The notes: generated by a model not told the origin, from the sequence alone. Positions 52,115 to 61,068 are shown, counted from the first letter of the stretch. The stretch: DNA of 64,000 nt from Rothia sp. P100 (GCF_023712425.1 NZ_JAMAYG010000001.1:310001-374000); one strand, 5' to 3'. Numbers and translations are program-made.

Positions 52115-52936
52115 TCATTCTGAGGAGTGGAGAAGGTCAGCTACCGCGGCGGCCAGGTCAGCCGGGGCCGGGGTGGTTGCTGCAGAAATTTTTGCGGGCC
52201 GGACGCTGGTAGGCATCTCCCGGGCAGCAGCTCCGGTAGCTGCCCCAATAGTGACAGTGGGTGGCAGCTGCCCCGAATAGCCTTCAGCCAAGGTAGAAAG
52301 AATCAGCGGTGAGGTAGCTACCAGGACATCAGCCGAGGCCAAAGCGTCCCGGGCGGCATCCAGGTCAAGAGCCGCAGCGTCCTCTTCTGTGCGCTCCACC
52401 AGGGGCTGGTGCGCCGGGTAGGTCTGCATGTCATAGACGCCCAGGGTTAGGGCGGTGTAGCCATAGTCGGTGAGACCTGCTTCTAGGGTGGGTGAGGCGG
52501 TTAGCCCCTGCACCAGCAACACGGTTACTTCGGTAGGGTCTTCCCATTCTTCGTCCAGGGGCCACTCGGCCACCATGCCCGCCGCAGACTGCTCTACTGG
52601 CACAAAATCGACCAGTACACCCAAGGCTTCTAACGCCTTGCCGGTGGCGGTGCCCACGGCGGCGACCTGAGCAGCGCCCAGCAATTCAACGGTGCTCTGC
52701 CCCAACTCTTTAGCCAGAGCGTCAAAAGCAAGAACCCCGTTGACTGAAGTGAAGGTGACCCAGCTGTATTCACCACGAATCAGCGAGAAGGCGGTGGCGT
52801 CCCAGTCTTCGGGGGTTACCGCGACCGCTTCAAGCACCGGAGCGCAAGCGACAGTAGTGCCGGGCAATATTTCCTGAAGTTCTTTAACGAAGCTTCCGGC
52901 CTTGCGGGGAAAGCGGGTGAAAAGAAGGTGCGTCAT
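52115..52936 (-). CDS. hemD: Uroporphyrinogen-III synthase
   Basis: 273 residues with the poorly conserved two-domain HemD fold: ITFTSVNGVLAFDAL-like TFTSVNGV, AAVGTATGKALEALG, and DVLVATSPLILSTLAEGY with VTIGAATGAAAREM near the end. It closes hydroxymethylbilane with ring-D inversion. Position between hemC (14 nt upstream) and hemB (15 nt downstream) supports the call, since the sequence family is divergent. The length is normal. Confidence 0.9.
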   Translation of the reverse strand: MTHLLFTRFPRKAGSFVKELQEILPGTTVACAPVLEAVAVTPEDWDATAFSLIRGEYSWVTFTSVNGVLAFDALAKELGQSTVELLGAAQVAAVGTATGKALEALGVLVDFVPVEQSAAGMVAEWPLDEEWEDPTEVTVLLVQGLTASPTLEAGLTDYGYTALTLGVYDMQTYPAHQPLVERTEEDAAALDLDAARDALASADVLVATSPLILSTLAEGYSGQLPPTVTIGAATGAAAREMPTSVRPAKISAATTPAPADLAAAVADLLHSSE

Positions 52937-52950
52937 AGTCTTTACTCTAC

Positions 52951-53970
52951 CTAGTTCCCAAAAGCAGTTTCGAGCCCGGCCAGGCTGGCTGCTCCTTGCT
53001 CCAAAAGCTGCTCAGCGGCGCGGACGCCCAACGCAGCCGCCGCTTCAAGGGTGAGCTGGTCGGTGGTGAGACTCTGACGCAGGGTCTCTGAACCGTTGGT
53101 AGCTGCCACACAGATATCAAGGGTGAGCTGGTCATCCTTGATATAGGCGTAGGCACCAATGGGGGCGGCACAACCTGCTTCAAGACGGCGCAGTAGAGCG
53201 CGTTCAGCGGTGACCGCCAGGCGGGTTGGTAGGTGATCCACTGCTGTGACGGCCGCACCCAGAGGTGTAGGCTCACCGCCCAGTTCACCTTCACGAACTT
53301 CAAGGGCCAGCGAGCCCTGACCCGGGGCAGGAACTACCCGATCAGTAGGCAGGTACTCGGTGATGGTTTCTTCTAGACTCAGGCGCTTAAGCCCCGAAGC
53401 TGCCAGGATAACCGCATCGCAGTCGCCCGTAATCGCACCCAGTTTCTTCTCACCGTGCAGGCCGGCACCACCAACCCCGTAGGCTTCGTTACCGGTCACA
53501 CGTGCCAGGCGGGTGCCCACATTACCGCGAATATCAACGATGGTTAGATCAGGGCGCAGGGCCAAGAGCTGGGCGGCACGGCGCGGTGAACCGGTGCCCA
53601 CGCGGGCACCGAGCGGCAGGGTGTCGAGAGTCAGACCGTCACGGGCACAGAGGGCATCACGAGGGTCTTCACGCTCAGGGGTAGCTCCAATAACCAATCC
53701 CGGACAGGGCGCACTGGGTAGGTCCTTGAGGGAGTGGACTGCTAGATCCACGACTCCTTCCAATAGGCGGGTACGCAAGGTGGCAGCGAAGACTCCGGTG
53801 CCTCCCATCTGCGACAGCGGCCCGGTGAGTACATCGCCTTCGGTTTTAACGGTGACCATACCCAACTCAAAACCGCCGGCTTCTGCCACGGAATCTGCCG
53901 CCATTTTGCTCTGCGTCATCGCCAGAGCTGAGCCGCGGGTGCCAACAGTGTAAGGTGCTTTCGCTACCAT
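52951..53970 (-). CDS. hemC: Hydroxymethylbilane synthase (porphobilinogen deaminase)
   Basis: 339 residues. N-terminal GTRGSALAMTQSKMAAD, LRTRLLEGVVDLAVHSLKDLPS, DIRGNVGTRLARV and the cofactor-attachment Cys in RRLEAGCAAPIGAYAYI. It assembles four porphobilinogens on a dipyrromethane cofactor. The length exceeds E. coli HemC by about 25 residues through the C-terminal helix. 68 nt separate it from hemH and 14 nt from hemD. Confidence 0.98.
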   Translation of the reverse strand: MVAKAPYTVGTRGSALAMTQSKMAADSVAEAGGFELGMVTVKTEGDVLTGPLSQMGGTGVFAATLRTRLLEGVVDLAVHSLKDLPSAPCPGLVIGATPEREDPRDALCARDGLTLDTLPLGARVGTGSPRRAAQLLALRPDLTIVDIRGNVGTRLARVTGNEAYGVGGAGLHGEKKLGAITGDCDAVILAASGLKRLSLEETITEYLPTDRVVPAPGQGSLALEVREGELGGEPTPLGAAVTAVDHLPTRLAVTAERALLRRLEAGCAAPIGAYAYIKDDQLTLDICVAATNGSETLRQSLTTDQLTLEAAAALGVRAAEQLLEQGAASLAGLETAFGN

Positions 53971-54038
53971 GTACCTTCGTCCTTAGGTTTAAGCGTCAGT
54001 GCGCCCGGCAAGGGGGGCCGGGGCGCTGTGCTGCCGTT

Positions 54039-55358
54039 TTAGCGGGTTCCGCCGGTGGTGTCACCGGTGTAATCAGCGATGCGTGACTTATCTGAGCCGG
54101 GGCGCAGAGACTTGCAGCAGTCCGGGTTACAGGCGTCAAACCAGCCCTTGCCGCCGCACACTCCCCCACGATTGGCTTCAAGTTCAGCCGGGTCGGTAGA
54201 AGAAGCTGTTTCAGCCACGCGCTCGGCAATGAGCTGACGCAGAGACTCCACGTACTCAGGGTGCACACCGGGGGTGGGTGTTCTGGTTGCCACAAAGCCC
54301 AGGCGGTCACAGGTATCCAGAGCCTCGGTGTCCAAATCCCACTTAACTTCCATGTGATCTGAAACGAAGCCCAGGGGCACCAGAACCACACCGTCAACAG
54401 CTCCCTCGATAGCTTCAAGAGCGTCATTCACATCGGGTTCTAGCCAGGGCATGCTGGGTGGACCAGAGCGTGACTGGTAAACCAGCTCCCATTCCACGTC
54501 ATCGAGCAGAGCGGGGTCTACAGCCTCTACACGGGTGAGGACGGCACGGGCTGCCTGCAGGTGCTTCTCAACGTAGGCGCTGCCACCTTCGTAGTCCACA
54601 CCGCGCGGGCCAGCTTCATTCGCTGCGCTGGTGGGCACCGAGTGGGTGCAGAACATGATGCGGATCTTGCCGTTACCCGCGGCCTTCTGCTCGGCTTCTG
54701 AGAGACGAGTACGTACGTCCTTCAGACCAAGAACCAGACCATCAGCAAAGGACTGGATAAAGCCAGGGGAATCGAAAAACTGACGCACCTTTCCGATGTT
54801 CAGTTTGCCTTCCAGACCCAGCTTCTCAAGAGCCATGCCGTAGTCCTCGCGGTACTGGCGGCAGGAGGAATAACCGGGGTAGGCGCTGGTAGCTAGCACC
54901 AGAATATTGCGCTTGCCCTCGTCGTAAGCATTTTGCACCACGTCACTGACGTAGGGTTCCCAGTTGCGGTTAGCCCAGGTGATAGGAATATTGGGGCCCT
55001 TTTCAGCCAGAGCTTCTTGCAGGGCAGCCAGCAGGGCACGGTTTTGGGCGTTGATAGGTGACACTCCACCGTTGGCACGGTAATGGGTGGCAACCTCTTC
55101 CAGACGCTCGTCAGGGATGCCGCGACCGGCCGTGACATTGCGCAGGAAGGGAATTACATCCTCCTGGCCTTCGGGCCCGCCGAAGGAGGAGAGGATGACC
55201 AGGTCATAGTCCTGGGGTGCTTCAGAGCGCGGGCGGGTCAGGTTTTCTTCACCGTGGAAATCAGCGATGGTGGCCTCATCGAGGCGGTCTGGTCCGTTGG
55301 AGGCGGTGTTGTTGGGGTCCGTGACATTGGGGCGGACGTCGTTAGGTATAGCAGTCAT
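54039..55358 (-). CDS. cpfC: Coproporphyrin III ferrochelatase, [2Fe-2S]-type
   Basis: 439 residues: a ~48-residue polar N-terminal extension, then DYDLVILSSFGGPEGQEDVIPFLRNVTAGRGIP, the ferrochelatase core with FCTHSVPTSAANEAG (catalytic His), ELVYQSRSGPPSMPWLEPDV and VLVPLGFVSDHMEVKWDLD (catalytic Glu). The C-terminus has CGGKGWFDACNPDCC, four Cys likely binding a [2Fe-2S] cluster as in other actinobacterial ferrochelatases. With HemQ in the same operon its substrate is coproporphyrin III. The start overlaps the hemQ stop (TAATG at 55356-55360). Confidence 0.96.
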   Translation of the reverse strand: MTAIPNDVRPNVTDPNNTASNGPDRLDEATIADFHGEENLTRPRSEAPQDYDLVILSSFGGPEGQEDVIPFLRNVTAGRGIPDERLEEVATHYRANGGVSPINAQNRALLAALQEALAEKGPNIPITWANRNWEPYVSDVVQNAYDEGKRNILVLATSAYPGYSSCRQYREDYGMALEKLGLEGKLNIGKVRQFFDSPGFIQSFADGLVLGLKDVRTRLSEAEQKAAGNGKIRIMFCTHSVPTSAANEAGPRGVDYEGGSAYVEKHLQAARAVLTRVEAVDPALLDDVEWELVYQSRSGPPSMPWLEPDVNDALEAIEGAVDGVVLVPLGFVSDHMEVKWDLDTEALDTCDRLGFVATRTPTPGVHPEYVESLRQLIAERVAETASSTDPAELEANRGGVCGGKGWFDACNPDCCKSLRPGSDKSRIADYTGDTTGGTR

Positions 55359-56161
55359 TAGGCAAGTACCTCAGCGACCTCGGCGGCAGGGATGCGGCGG
55401 CCTGTGTAAAAGGGAATCTCTTCACGGATGTAATGGCGGGCTTCGGTGTTACGGAAGGAGCGCATAATATCTACGATTAGCACCAGCTCGGGAGCTTCCA
55501 AAGCGATGAGCCATTCGTAGTCGTTGAGACCAAAGGTAGCGATGGTGTTGGGCAGAACTTCAGTGAAGTCAATACCCTTGAAACCGTGATTCTTCATGAT
55601 CTCGCGGCGCTTTTCGGGGTTCATGGTGTACCAGTCAAAGCTGCGCACAAAGGGATAAACGCAAATCCAGGCTTCGGGTTCAATACCCTTAGCAAAAGTG
55701 GGAGTGTGGTTAGCAACGAACTCAGCGTCGCGGTGCAGACCCATAGTAGACCAGACAATTTTGGTACCGCTGAAGGCTTCGGTACGGCGCAGGGTACGGA
55801 TGGCTGCCTGCAGGTCCTCGGGCACAGCACCGTGCACCCAGACCATCACGTCGGCATCGTTGCGCATCGCTGAGACATCGTAGAATCCGCGAACGGTGAC
55901 ATCAGAAGCTTCGAGGTCTGCTACTGCTTTTTCGAGTTCAGCGGTTGCCTCTGCGCCCCTTGCGTTAGGGCTGGCAACGCCCTCGCGGGCGAAGATGGTG
56001 TAGAGAGCATAGTGGAACTGGGTATCGCCTTCGGCAACTTCGCCGGGGCGCTGGCCCTGAATCTTGCCGTTGGCGTCCTTGGCGGTGGGGCGGGCTGCAG
56101 CTGCGTGGCTGTAGCCGCCTGCACGATGGTCAGAACCGTGGGATGAGGTGGGGTGTGACAT
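55358..56161 (-). CDS. chdC: Coproheme decarboxylase HemQ (ChdC)
   Basis: 267 residues, chlorite-dismutase fold. A ~45-residue polar, low-complexity N-terminus precedes QFHYALYTIFAREG, then GFYDVSAMRNDADVMVWVHG, and YPFVRSFDWYTMNPEKRREIMKNHG, which contains the catalytic Tyr region and the proximal-loop pattern. It removes two propionates from coproheme III to give heme b. Its presence instead of HemN/HemF plus HemG shows the coproporphyrin-dependent branch is used. AAGGA is upstream of the ATG; it overlaps cpfC by TAATG. Confidence 0.97.
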   Translation of the reverse strand: MSHPTSSHGSDHRAGGYSHAAAARPTAKDANGKIQGQRPGEVAEGDTQFHYALYTIFAREGVASPNARGAEATAELEKAVADLEASDVTVRGFYDVSAMRNDADVMVWVHGAVPEDLQAAIRTLRRTEAFSGTKIVWSTMGLHRDAEFVANHTPTFAKGIEPEAWICVYPFVRSFDWYTMNPEKRREIMKNHGFKGIDFTEVLPNTIATFGLNDYEWLIALEAPELVLIVDIMRSFRNTEARHYIREEIPFYTGRRIPAAEVAEVLA

Positions 56162-56213
56162 GGGTTTTCTTCCTTCACCGTGGGGTTATGGTGTGATGAA
56201 TCCTAGGGTTGAT

Positions 56214-57662
56214 CTAGAGGTTTGAATTACGTTGCATAAAACGCTGGATGTGCGGGGCGGTGTCCGTGACGATAGCGACCAGGCCGGTGCCTGCCACCCA
56301 GGCTCCAACAGCGGTGGCTCCATCCAGCTCTTCAAGGGCCGAACGGAAAGCTGCGACGCCCTGACGGTGCCCGGGCCCCGTAGAGGGTAGCGCCGTACGC
56401 CAGCGCACCACATCAGCGGCAACCAACGATGACTTGCTCAGGGGTACGCCCAGCAGACGCCCTGCGTCATGCAGGCCCAGAGTGACTAACTGGTCATCAT
56501 GCAGGGCGAGGTCGGAGAGCGGTGAGTTTTCCTGGCCAGCACGGCCGTAGGACAATCGGATGACGTGGCGCCCCTCCCCTGCCCTGTCGGCAACCCAGCT
56601 CCACTTGGCAGTGGCGTGGGTCAGCGCCTTGGCACGGACGCCGGTGGCCTGCTCGCTCACCAGAAGGCCGGTACCGCGGGGGTTGGCGTCCAGGGCTGGA
56701 GCGTCCAGCACAAGGGAGACCAGGGCAACTTCTGGGCCCGGTTTCACAGCAGGCAGGGCGCTAGCTGGCAGGTAGGGACCCAGCAGGCGCACAGCGGTTT
56801 GGGCGTCTGTGGCGACGACCAGAAGGTCAGCAGAAATAATGGCTGCCCGCTCACCACTGTAAGGCTGGCGCTGGATAGCGGTCCATCGGCCATCCGAGGG
56901 ATCGCGGTCAACGGCAATAGTGTCGAACCCGCTGACTAGCCTCACTCTAAGATTGAGCAATTCATCGACCAGCGCTTCCGACAGGCGGTTCATGCCGCCC
57001 TCAACGCCAGCGACCTGCGAGCCAGCCGGTGAAGCAGCCCGCTGAGCGGAGGATGCAGCAGCCAGAGAGCCGTGCTGGGCCAGACCGTCCAATAGGCGCG
57101 GAGCAATGGTGGCAATTTCGAGTTTGTCAGGGTGGGTTGAAAAGACACCCGATACGACGGGGGTAACCAGCTGATTGAGCACCTGCTGGCCCATGCGCAC
57201 ACGGACGAGTTCGCCCAGGGTTTTTGCCGTAGAACCAGCCGAGCGAGGTAGCACCTTATCTAGGGTGGCTCGGCGGTAGCCTCTAAGCCCCAAAATCTGT
57301 TTGAGAGCTGGGTCATCAAAGCTTCCGGGGATACCCAGCACACCGGTGGATGGTGAGGGGAAGGCGCCTTCAGGCAGGTAGAGCCAGGATCCCAAGGGGT
57401 TGGGCTGCACGATTTGGTCTTCAAGCCCCAGTTCACCCAGTAGGTTGGTGACCACCGGGGTGCGGGTGGCAAAGGACTCTGCACCGGAGTCCAGCACCAG
57501 CCCAGCGAGCTGATGCGAACCTACCGCACCGCCCAGAGGCTCCTCGCGTTCAACCAGGGTGACTCTTTTACCCGCACGCGCTAGCTCACGCGCAGCAAGA
57601 AGACCTGAAATACCGCCACCGATAACGAGTGCGGTCTCCGCCTGTGAAGCTCCGGTTGCCAT
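56214..57662 (-). CDS. cgoX: Coproporphyrinogen III oxidase, HemY/CgoX type
   Basis: 482 residues, flavin monooxygenase-like fold with FAD-binding VIGGGISGLLAARELARAGKRVTLVEREEPLGGAVGS at the N-terminus, VVTNLLGELGLEDQIV, and the C-terminal GLVAIVTDTA-type second nucleotide strand. In the coproporphyrin pathway it oxidises coproporphyrinogen III to coproporphyrin III before iron insertion. Follows hemE by 11 nt and precedes hemQ by 52 nt. Confidence 0.95.
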   Translation of the reverse strand: MATGASQAETALVIGGGISGLLAARELARAGKRVTLVEREEPLGGAVGSHQLAGLVLDSGAESFATRTPVVTNLLGELGLEDQIVQPNPLGSWLYLPEGAFPSPSTGVLGIPGSFDDPALKQILGLRGYRRATLDKVLPRSAGSTAKTLGELVRVRMGQQVLNQLVTPVVSGVFSTHPDKLEIATIAPRLLDGLAQHGSLAAASSAQRAASPAGSQVAGVEGGMNRLSEALVDELLNLRVRLVSGFDTIAVDRDPSDGRWTAIQRQPYSGERAAIISADLLVVATDAQTAVRLLGPYLPASALPAVKPGPEVALVSLVLDAPALDANPRGTGLLVSEQATGVRAKALTHATAKWSWVADRAGEGRHVIRLSYGRAGQENSPLSDLALHDDQLVTLGLHDAGRLLGVPLSKSSLVAADVVRWRTALPSTGPGHRQGVAAFRSALEELDGATAVGAWVAGTGLVAIVTDTAPHIQRFMQRNSNL

Positions 57663-57673
57663 AGGCTTTCTAC

Positions 57674-58801
57674 CTAGCCTTTACGAGTTTGGGTATGGAT
57701 GTAGTCCACCAGTGCGGTGAGCACGGTGGGGTCAGTGGTCGGTGGTACGCCGTGGCCCAGGTTGACGACATGGGCCGGTGCGGATCGTCCTTGCTCCAGT
57801 ACCGCGTCGGTGTGGGCGGCAAGCGCCTCCCAGCCCGAGGCAAGCAGCGCTGGATCAATGTTGCCCTGCAGTACGATGCCCCCGCCCAGACGCTCCTGGG
57901 CTACGGATAGGGGCAGACGGTAGTCCACGCCAATCACATCAGCACCAGCTTCTAGCAGGGCGGGCAGTAGTTCAGCGGTACCGGTACCAAAGTGGATGCG
58001 GGGCACACCGTAATGCTCAACAGCTGAGAGGACGGCGGCAGAATGGGGTTGCACGAAGCGGCGGTAGTCAGCCTCGCCCAGGGAGCCTGCCCAGGAGTCG
58101 AAGAGCTGCACCGCTGATGCGCCAGCTTCAATCTGAGCTGCCAGGAACTGGGCACTGGTGCGTGCTGCCCAGGCTGCCAGGGCGTCCCAGGCTTCCGGGT
58201 CTGCGTGCATCATGGTGCGGGGGCGCAAATGGTCGCGGGAAGGGCCACCTTCCACCATGTAGGCGGCTACGGTGAAGGGTGCGCCAGCAAAACCGATGAG
58301 CGGGGTGGATCCTAGCTCTTTGACGGTCAGGGCAACAGCTTCGCGGATGGGGTCTAGGGCTGAGTCCTCAAGTTCCGGCAGGTTCTTGATCTCTTCCATG
58401 GTGCGTACGGGGGCGTCCAGCACCGGGCCGCGGCCGGGAACGATATCAACGTTGACCCCAGCAAGCTTCATGGGGATGACGATGTCAGAGAAGAAAATAC
58501 CCGCGTCCACCTTGTGTCGACGAACGGGCTGCACCGTAATTTCGGCAGCTAGTGCGGGTGTGAGGCAGGCATCCAGCATGGGGATTCCTTCACGAACCTC
58601 GCGGTATTCCGGCAGAGAGCGACCAGCCTGACGCATGAACCAGACCGGGGCATGGTCAGCCGGGCGCCCGGTGAGAGTGCGAATCATGGTGGATTCGCCG
58701 GTATTCGCAGTTTTGAGGGGGTGGTTGGCAGGAAGGTGCGCAAGCTGCTCATCGGTGAGCAGGGCACGCTGCCTGAGGGGAGGGCTCTGGTTCATACTCA
58801 T
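57674..58801 (-). CDS. hemE: Uroporphyrinogen decarboxylase
   Basis: 375 residues from ATG 58801. Motifs: PVWFMRQAGRSLPEYREVR (substrate-binding Arg), FFSDIVIPMKLAGVNVDI (catalytic Asp), GFAGAPFTVAAYMVEGG, and LQGNIDPALL. It removes the four acetate carboxyls to give coproporphyrinogen III, the entry to this operon's pathway. Three possible starts lie close together (GTG 58807, ATG 58801, ATG 58795) with no SD. A -10 CACAAT 7 nt before ATG 58801 favours a leaderless start there. First gene of the eight-gene minus-strand run. Confidence 0.95.
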   Translation of the reverse strand: MSMNQSPPLRQRALLTDEQLAHLPANHPLKTANTGESTMIRTLTGRPADHAPVWFMRQAGRSLPEYREVREGIPMLDACLTPALAAEITVQPVRRHKVDAGIFFSDIVIPMKLAGVNVDIVPGRGPVLDAPVRTMEEIKNLPELEDSALDPIREAVALTVKELGSTPLIGFAGAPFTVAAYMVEGGPSRDHLRPRTMMHADPEAWDALAAWAARTSAQFLAAQIEAGASAVQLFDSWAGSLGEADYRRFVQPHSAAVLSAVEHYGVPRIHFGTGTAELLPALLEAGADVIGVDYRLPLSVAQERLGGGIVLQGNIDPALLASGWEALAAHTDAVLEQGRSAPAHVVNLGHGVPPTTDPTVLTALVDYIHTQTRKG

Positions 58802-58808
58802 ACACACT

Positions 58809-58814
58809 ATTGTG
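58809..58814 (-). promoter_or_regulatory. hemE operon -10 box (leaderless)
   Basis: CACAAT on the minus strand, 7 nt before ATG 58801, with no recognisable -35. The palindrome GACACCCTGTC lies 24 nt further upstream. Confidence 0.45.
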
Positions 58815-58838
58815 CCAATTAAAATAAAAAATTTTAGA

Positions 58839-58849
58839 GACAGGGTGTC
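58839..58849 (-). promoter_or_regulatory. Palindromic hem element, hemE side
   Basis: Read toward hemE (minus strand) this is GACACCCTGTC (GACA-N3-TGTC). It is identical to the element facing hemA at 58988-58998, with the same 24-nt distance to the -10 box. Flanking bases also agree (CTTCAGC here, CCTTAGT there). Its centre is about 43 nt before the predicted hemE start, an activator-like position. Confidence 0.7.
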
Positions 58850-58939
58850 GCTGAAGTAAACCTCGAGATGTATGACCCGGCTACCACCAGAAAAAATGTA
58901 CCTTTAAGGTCAGATCCGCTACGCTGCGAAATGCAGCCT

Positions 58940-58967
58940 TGCCAAGCCCCAGTGCCCACGCTTGGCA
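58940..58967. promoter_or_regulatory. Second inverted repeat in hemE-hemA region
   Basis: TGCCAAGC (58940-58947) and GCTTGGCA (58960-58967) form an 8-bp inverted repeat with a 12-nt spacer, between the two GACACCCTGTC elements. It could be a separate operator. 58857-58980 contains no supported gene. Confidence 0.4.
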
Positions 58968-58987
58968 CCTACCAGCGTCACCTTAGT

Positions 58988-58998
58988 GACACCCTGTC
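58988..58998 (+). promoter_or_regulatory. Palindromic hem element, hemA side
   Basis: GACACCCTGTC, 24 nt before the -10 TATTAT. Centre about 42 nt before the predicted hemA transcription start. In this copy the symmetry extends further (TGACACCCTGTCA). Confidence 0.7.
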
Positions 58999-59022
58999 AA
59001 CGATTTCAAACAATTTTTTGTT

Positions 59023-59028
59023 TATTAT
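59023..59028 (+). promoter_or_regulatory. hemA -10 box
   Basis: TATTAT matches the consensus at 5 of 6 positions; with a start about 59035 the hemA leader would be about 4 nt, since the GTG is at 59039. The -35 position (about 59000-59005) is not consensus, as expected for an activated promoter. Confidence 0.5.
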
Positions 59029-59038
59029 TAAGAACGTT

Positions 59039-60334
59039 GTGACTATTTTTAGCCTCGTTGCATCGCACCGCACTGTAGACCTCACCACCATCGCTCATCT
59101 CAGCGAGGGTGTTCAAGACCTGCCCTCCCACCTTGTCAGCAAAGGCATTCAAGGCGAGGTTATTTTGTCTACCTGCAACCGTCTAGAAATTTACGTTGAA
59201 TTAGCTAGCAAGCCGGGGGCGACCCAGCAAAACATTCATAACGATGTAGCTCTCACTTCAGAAAAGATTTTCGAAATGGTTTCAGCACGCTCTGGTCTTA
59301 GCTATGACATTGTTGAGAGCAGCTTTGATGTTTTCATTAATTCGGATGCCGCCCATCACCTTTTCACGGTTGCTTCTGGGCTGGAATCTGCGGTTGTGGG
59401 TGAGCGGGAAATTACCGGCCAGGTGCGTCGTGCTCTTTCTTTGGCGCAAGAAAAGGGGCGGGCAACCGGCAACCTGGTTCGGCTTTTTGATCACGGGGCT
59501 GCTACAGCACGTAAAGTTGGTCAGCGCACCATGCTGGGTTCTCGTGGCCGGTCGATTGTTTCTGTCGCTCTAGATATTTCTGATGACATTACCGAGAAGA
59601 CCTGGGCTACTCGCACCGCGCTGGTTTTTGGCACGGGCGCCTATGCCGGTGCGACTATTGCCGCACTGCATGAGCGTGGATGTACCGATATTTGGGTTTA
59701 TTCTCGCAGTGACCGCGCAGCTTCTTTTGCGGACAAGAGAGGCGCTCAAGCGGTGTCCCACGGTAGCCTCTATTCCTCTATGGAAAAGGCCGACATTATC
59801 ATTGGTTGCTCTGGCGCTTCCTCCCCCATGCTGCCCATCGAAATCCCCGAAGGTAAGCGCGTCATCCTTGATCTAGCACTGTCTAGGGACTTCGCCCCCG
59901 AGGTGGCCGATTTACCCAACGTCGAACTCATTACCCTGGAGTCGGTACGCCTAGCCGCACCGGAAGAAACCGTGGAGTCAGTGCATACTGCCCGCACAAT
60001 TGTGGACGAAGAAGCTGCTGAATTCAGGGTCAAAGAGAAGGCACGCAATGTGGACGCTGCTATTGTTGCTCTCAGGCAGCACACCATGAGCGTTCTCGAT
60101 GCAGAACTAGCTAAAGTTCATCATCAATACGGGTGCACGGCGGCCACCGAAGAACTCGAATTTGCCATGCGCCGTATGGTTAAATCACTTTTGCACACCC
60201 CCACCGTGCGAGCTAGGGAACTAGCCCGTGACGGCAGGATTGATGACTACGTATCCGCCCTCGAGGCGCTGTATGGCATCGAAGTGCAGGAACAAATCCA
60301 AGATCCGGCCCTTTCGCAAGATGACGCTTCATAG
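59039..60334 (+). CDS. hemA: Glutamyl-tRNA reductase
   Basis: 431 residues from GTG 59039, giving the family opening (TIFSLVASHRTVDLTTIAHLSEG); the longer frame is non-coding upstream. Catalytic Cys in LSTCNRLEIY, AAHHLFTVASGLESAVVGEREITGQVRRA, NADPH-binding FGTGAYAGATIA and a C-terminal dimerisation helix. It reduces Glu-tRNA(Glu) to glutamate-1-semialdehyde for HemL; it is the flux-controlling step. It is divergent from the hem operon and shares its regulatory element. Confidence 0.96.
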   Translation: MTIFSLVASHRTVDLTTIAHLSEGVQDLPSHLVSKGIQGEVILSTCNRLEIYVELASKPGATQQNIHNDVALTSEKIFEMVSARSGLSYDIVESSFDVFINSDAAHHLFTVASGLESAVVGEREITGQVRRALSLAQEKGRATGNLVRLFDHGAATARKVGQRTMLGSRGRSIVSVALDISDDITEKTWATRTALVFGTGAYAGATIAALHERGCTDIWVYSRSDRAASFADKRGAQAVSHGSLYSSMEKADIIIGCSGASSPMLPIEIPEGKRVILDLALSRDFAPEVADLPNVELITLESVRLAAPEETVESVHTARTIVDEEAAEFRVKEKARNVDAAIVALRQHTMSVLDAELAKVHHQYGCTAATEELEFAMRRMVKSLLHTPTVRARELARDGRIDDYVSALEALYGIEVQEQIQDPALSQDDAS

Positions 60335-60411
60335 CCTGGAGCCGCACGCAGGGGTTAGATTCATGGCTTCACTAGCAAGACCCCATCCCTACATCTAAGG
60401 TTTATCTCCAG

Positions 60412-61068
60412 ATGAGCTCTCACCTTGTAGTAGCACCCAATGCACCAGAAGGCTCCAACGATGCGTTTGTTGTGTCCCGCCTACCTAAGGATTTGCGGAG
60501 GCAGCAGCTCATCAATAACGCAGTACGGATTTTTGCTGCCCAAGGCTACCACTACACCACTATGGATCACATTGCTAACGCCTCAAATGTGAGCAAACCG
60601 GTACTGTACCAGCATTTTACGGGTAAACGTAATCTCTACCTGGCGGCGCTTGATGAAGAAATCAAGAATATGTTGGAGCTCGTCATCGCGCCTCTGCATC
60701 AATCGGAGGTCAATAGGGAGCGCGTTGAGGGGGTTATCAGCGCTTTCTTTACGTATGCCCGCACTAACGTTGCCGGCTACCGCCTGATTTTTGCATCAGA
60801 TATCCACAACGACTTTGCGGTGCTTGAACGCATCGAAAATTTGCATACCCTCATTGCAGAACATATCGCCGGGATCCTAGCGCCCAATGCTGGCCTATCC
60901 TTTAAGGAAGCAATGCTGACTGCCCGCATGCTGTCCGGTATGGTGCTTTCCTCAACACAGGTCGTGATTGGCAATGGCAGCTCTGATGAAGCACTTGCAG
61001 CAGCCGAAAGGGCTACCTTCCGCCTTGCCTGGGGTGGCATTTCAATCATCGACGAGGACTGGGAATAA
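60412..61068 (+). CDS. TetR-family regulator (Rv3208-like)
   Basis: 218 residues. HTH at about 28-70: LRRQQLINNAVRIFAAQGYHYTTMDHIANASNVSKPVLYQHFTGKRNLYLAALDEEI. The C-terminal domain is helical, with LIAEHIAGILAPNAGLSFKEAMLTARMLSGMV. The order TetR - DUF3107 - DEAD helicase matches Rv3208-Rv3208A-Rv3211 of M. tuberculosis. No SD is visible (AAGG is 12 nt upstream). No palindromic operator stands out upstream. Ligand unknown. Confidence 0.93.
   Translation: MSSHLVVAPNAPEGSNDAFVVSRLPKDLRRQQLINNAVRIFAAQGYHYTTMDHIANASNVSKPVLYQHFTGKRNLYLAALDEEIKNMLELVIAPLHQSEVNRERVEGVISAFFTYARTNVAGYRLIFASDIHNDFAVLERIENLHTLIAEHIAGILAPNAGLSFKEAMLTARMLSGMVLSSTQVVIGNGSSDEALAAAERATFRLAWGGISIIDEDWE

Noticed and set aside
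57778-58275. 165-residue open frame antisense to hemE
   Set aside because: Arg/Gln/Pro-rich composition typical of a reverse-frame shadow.
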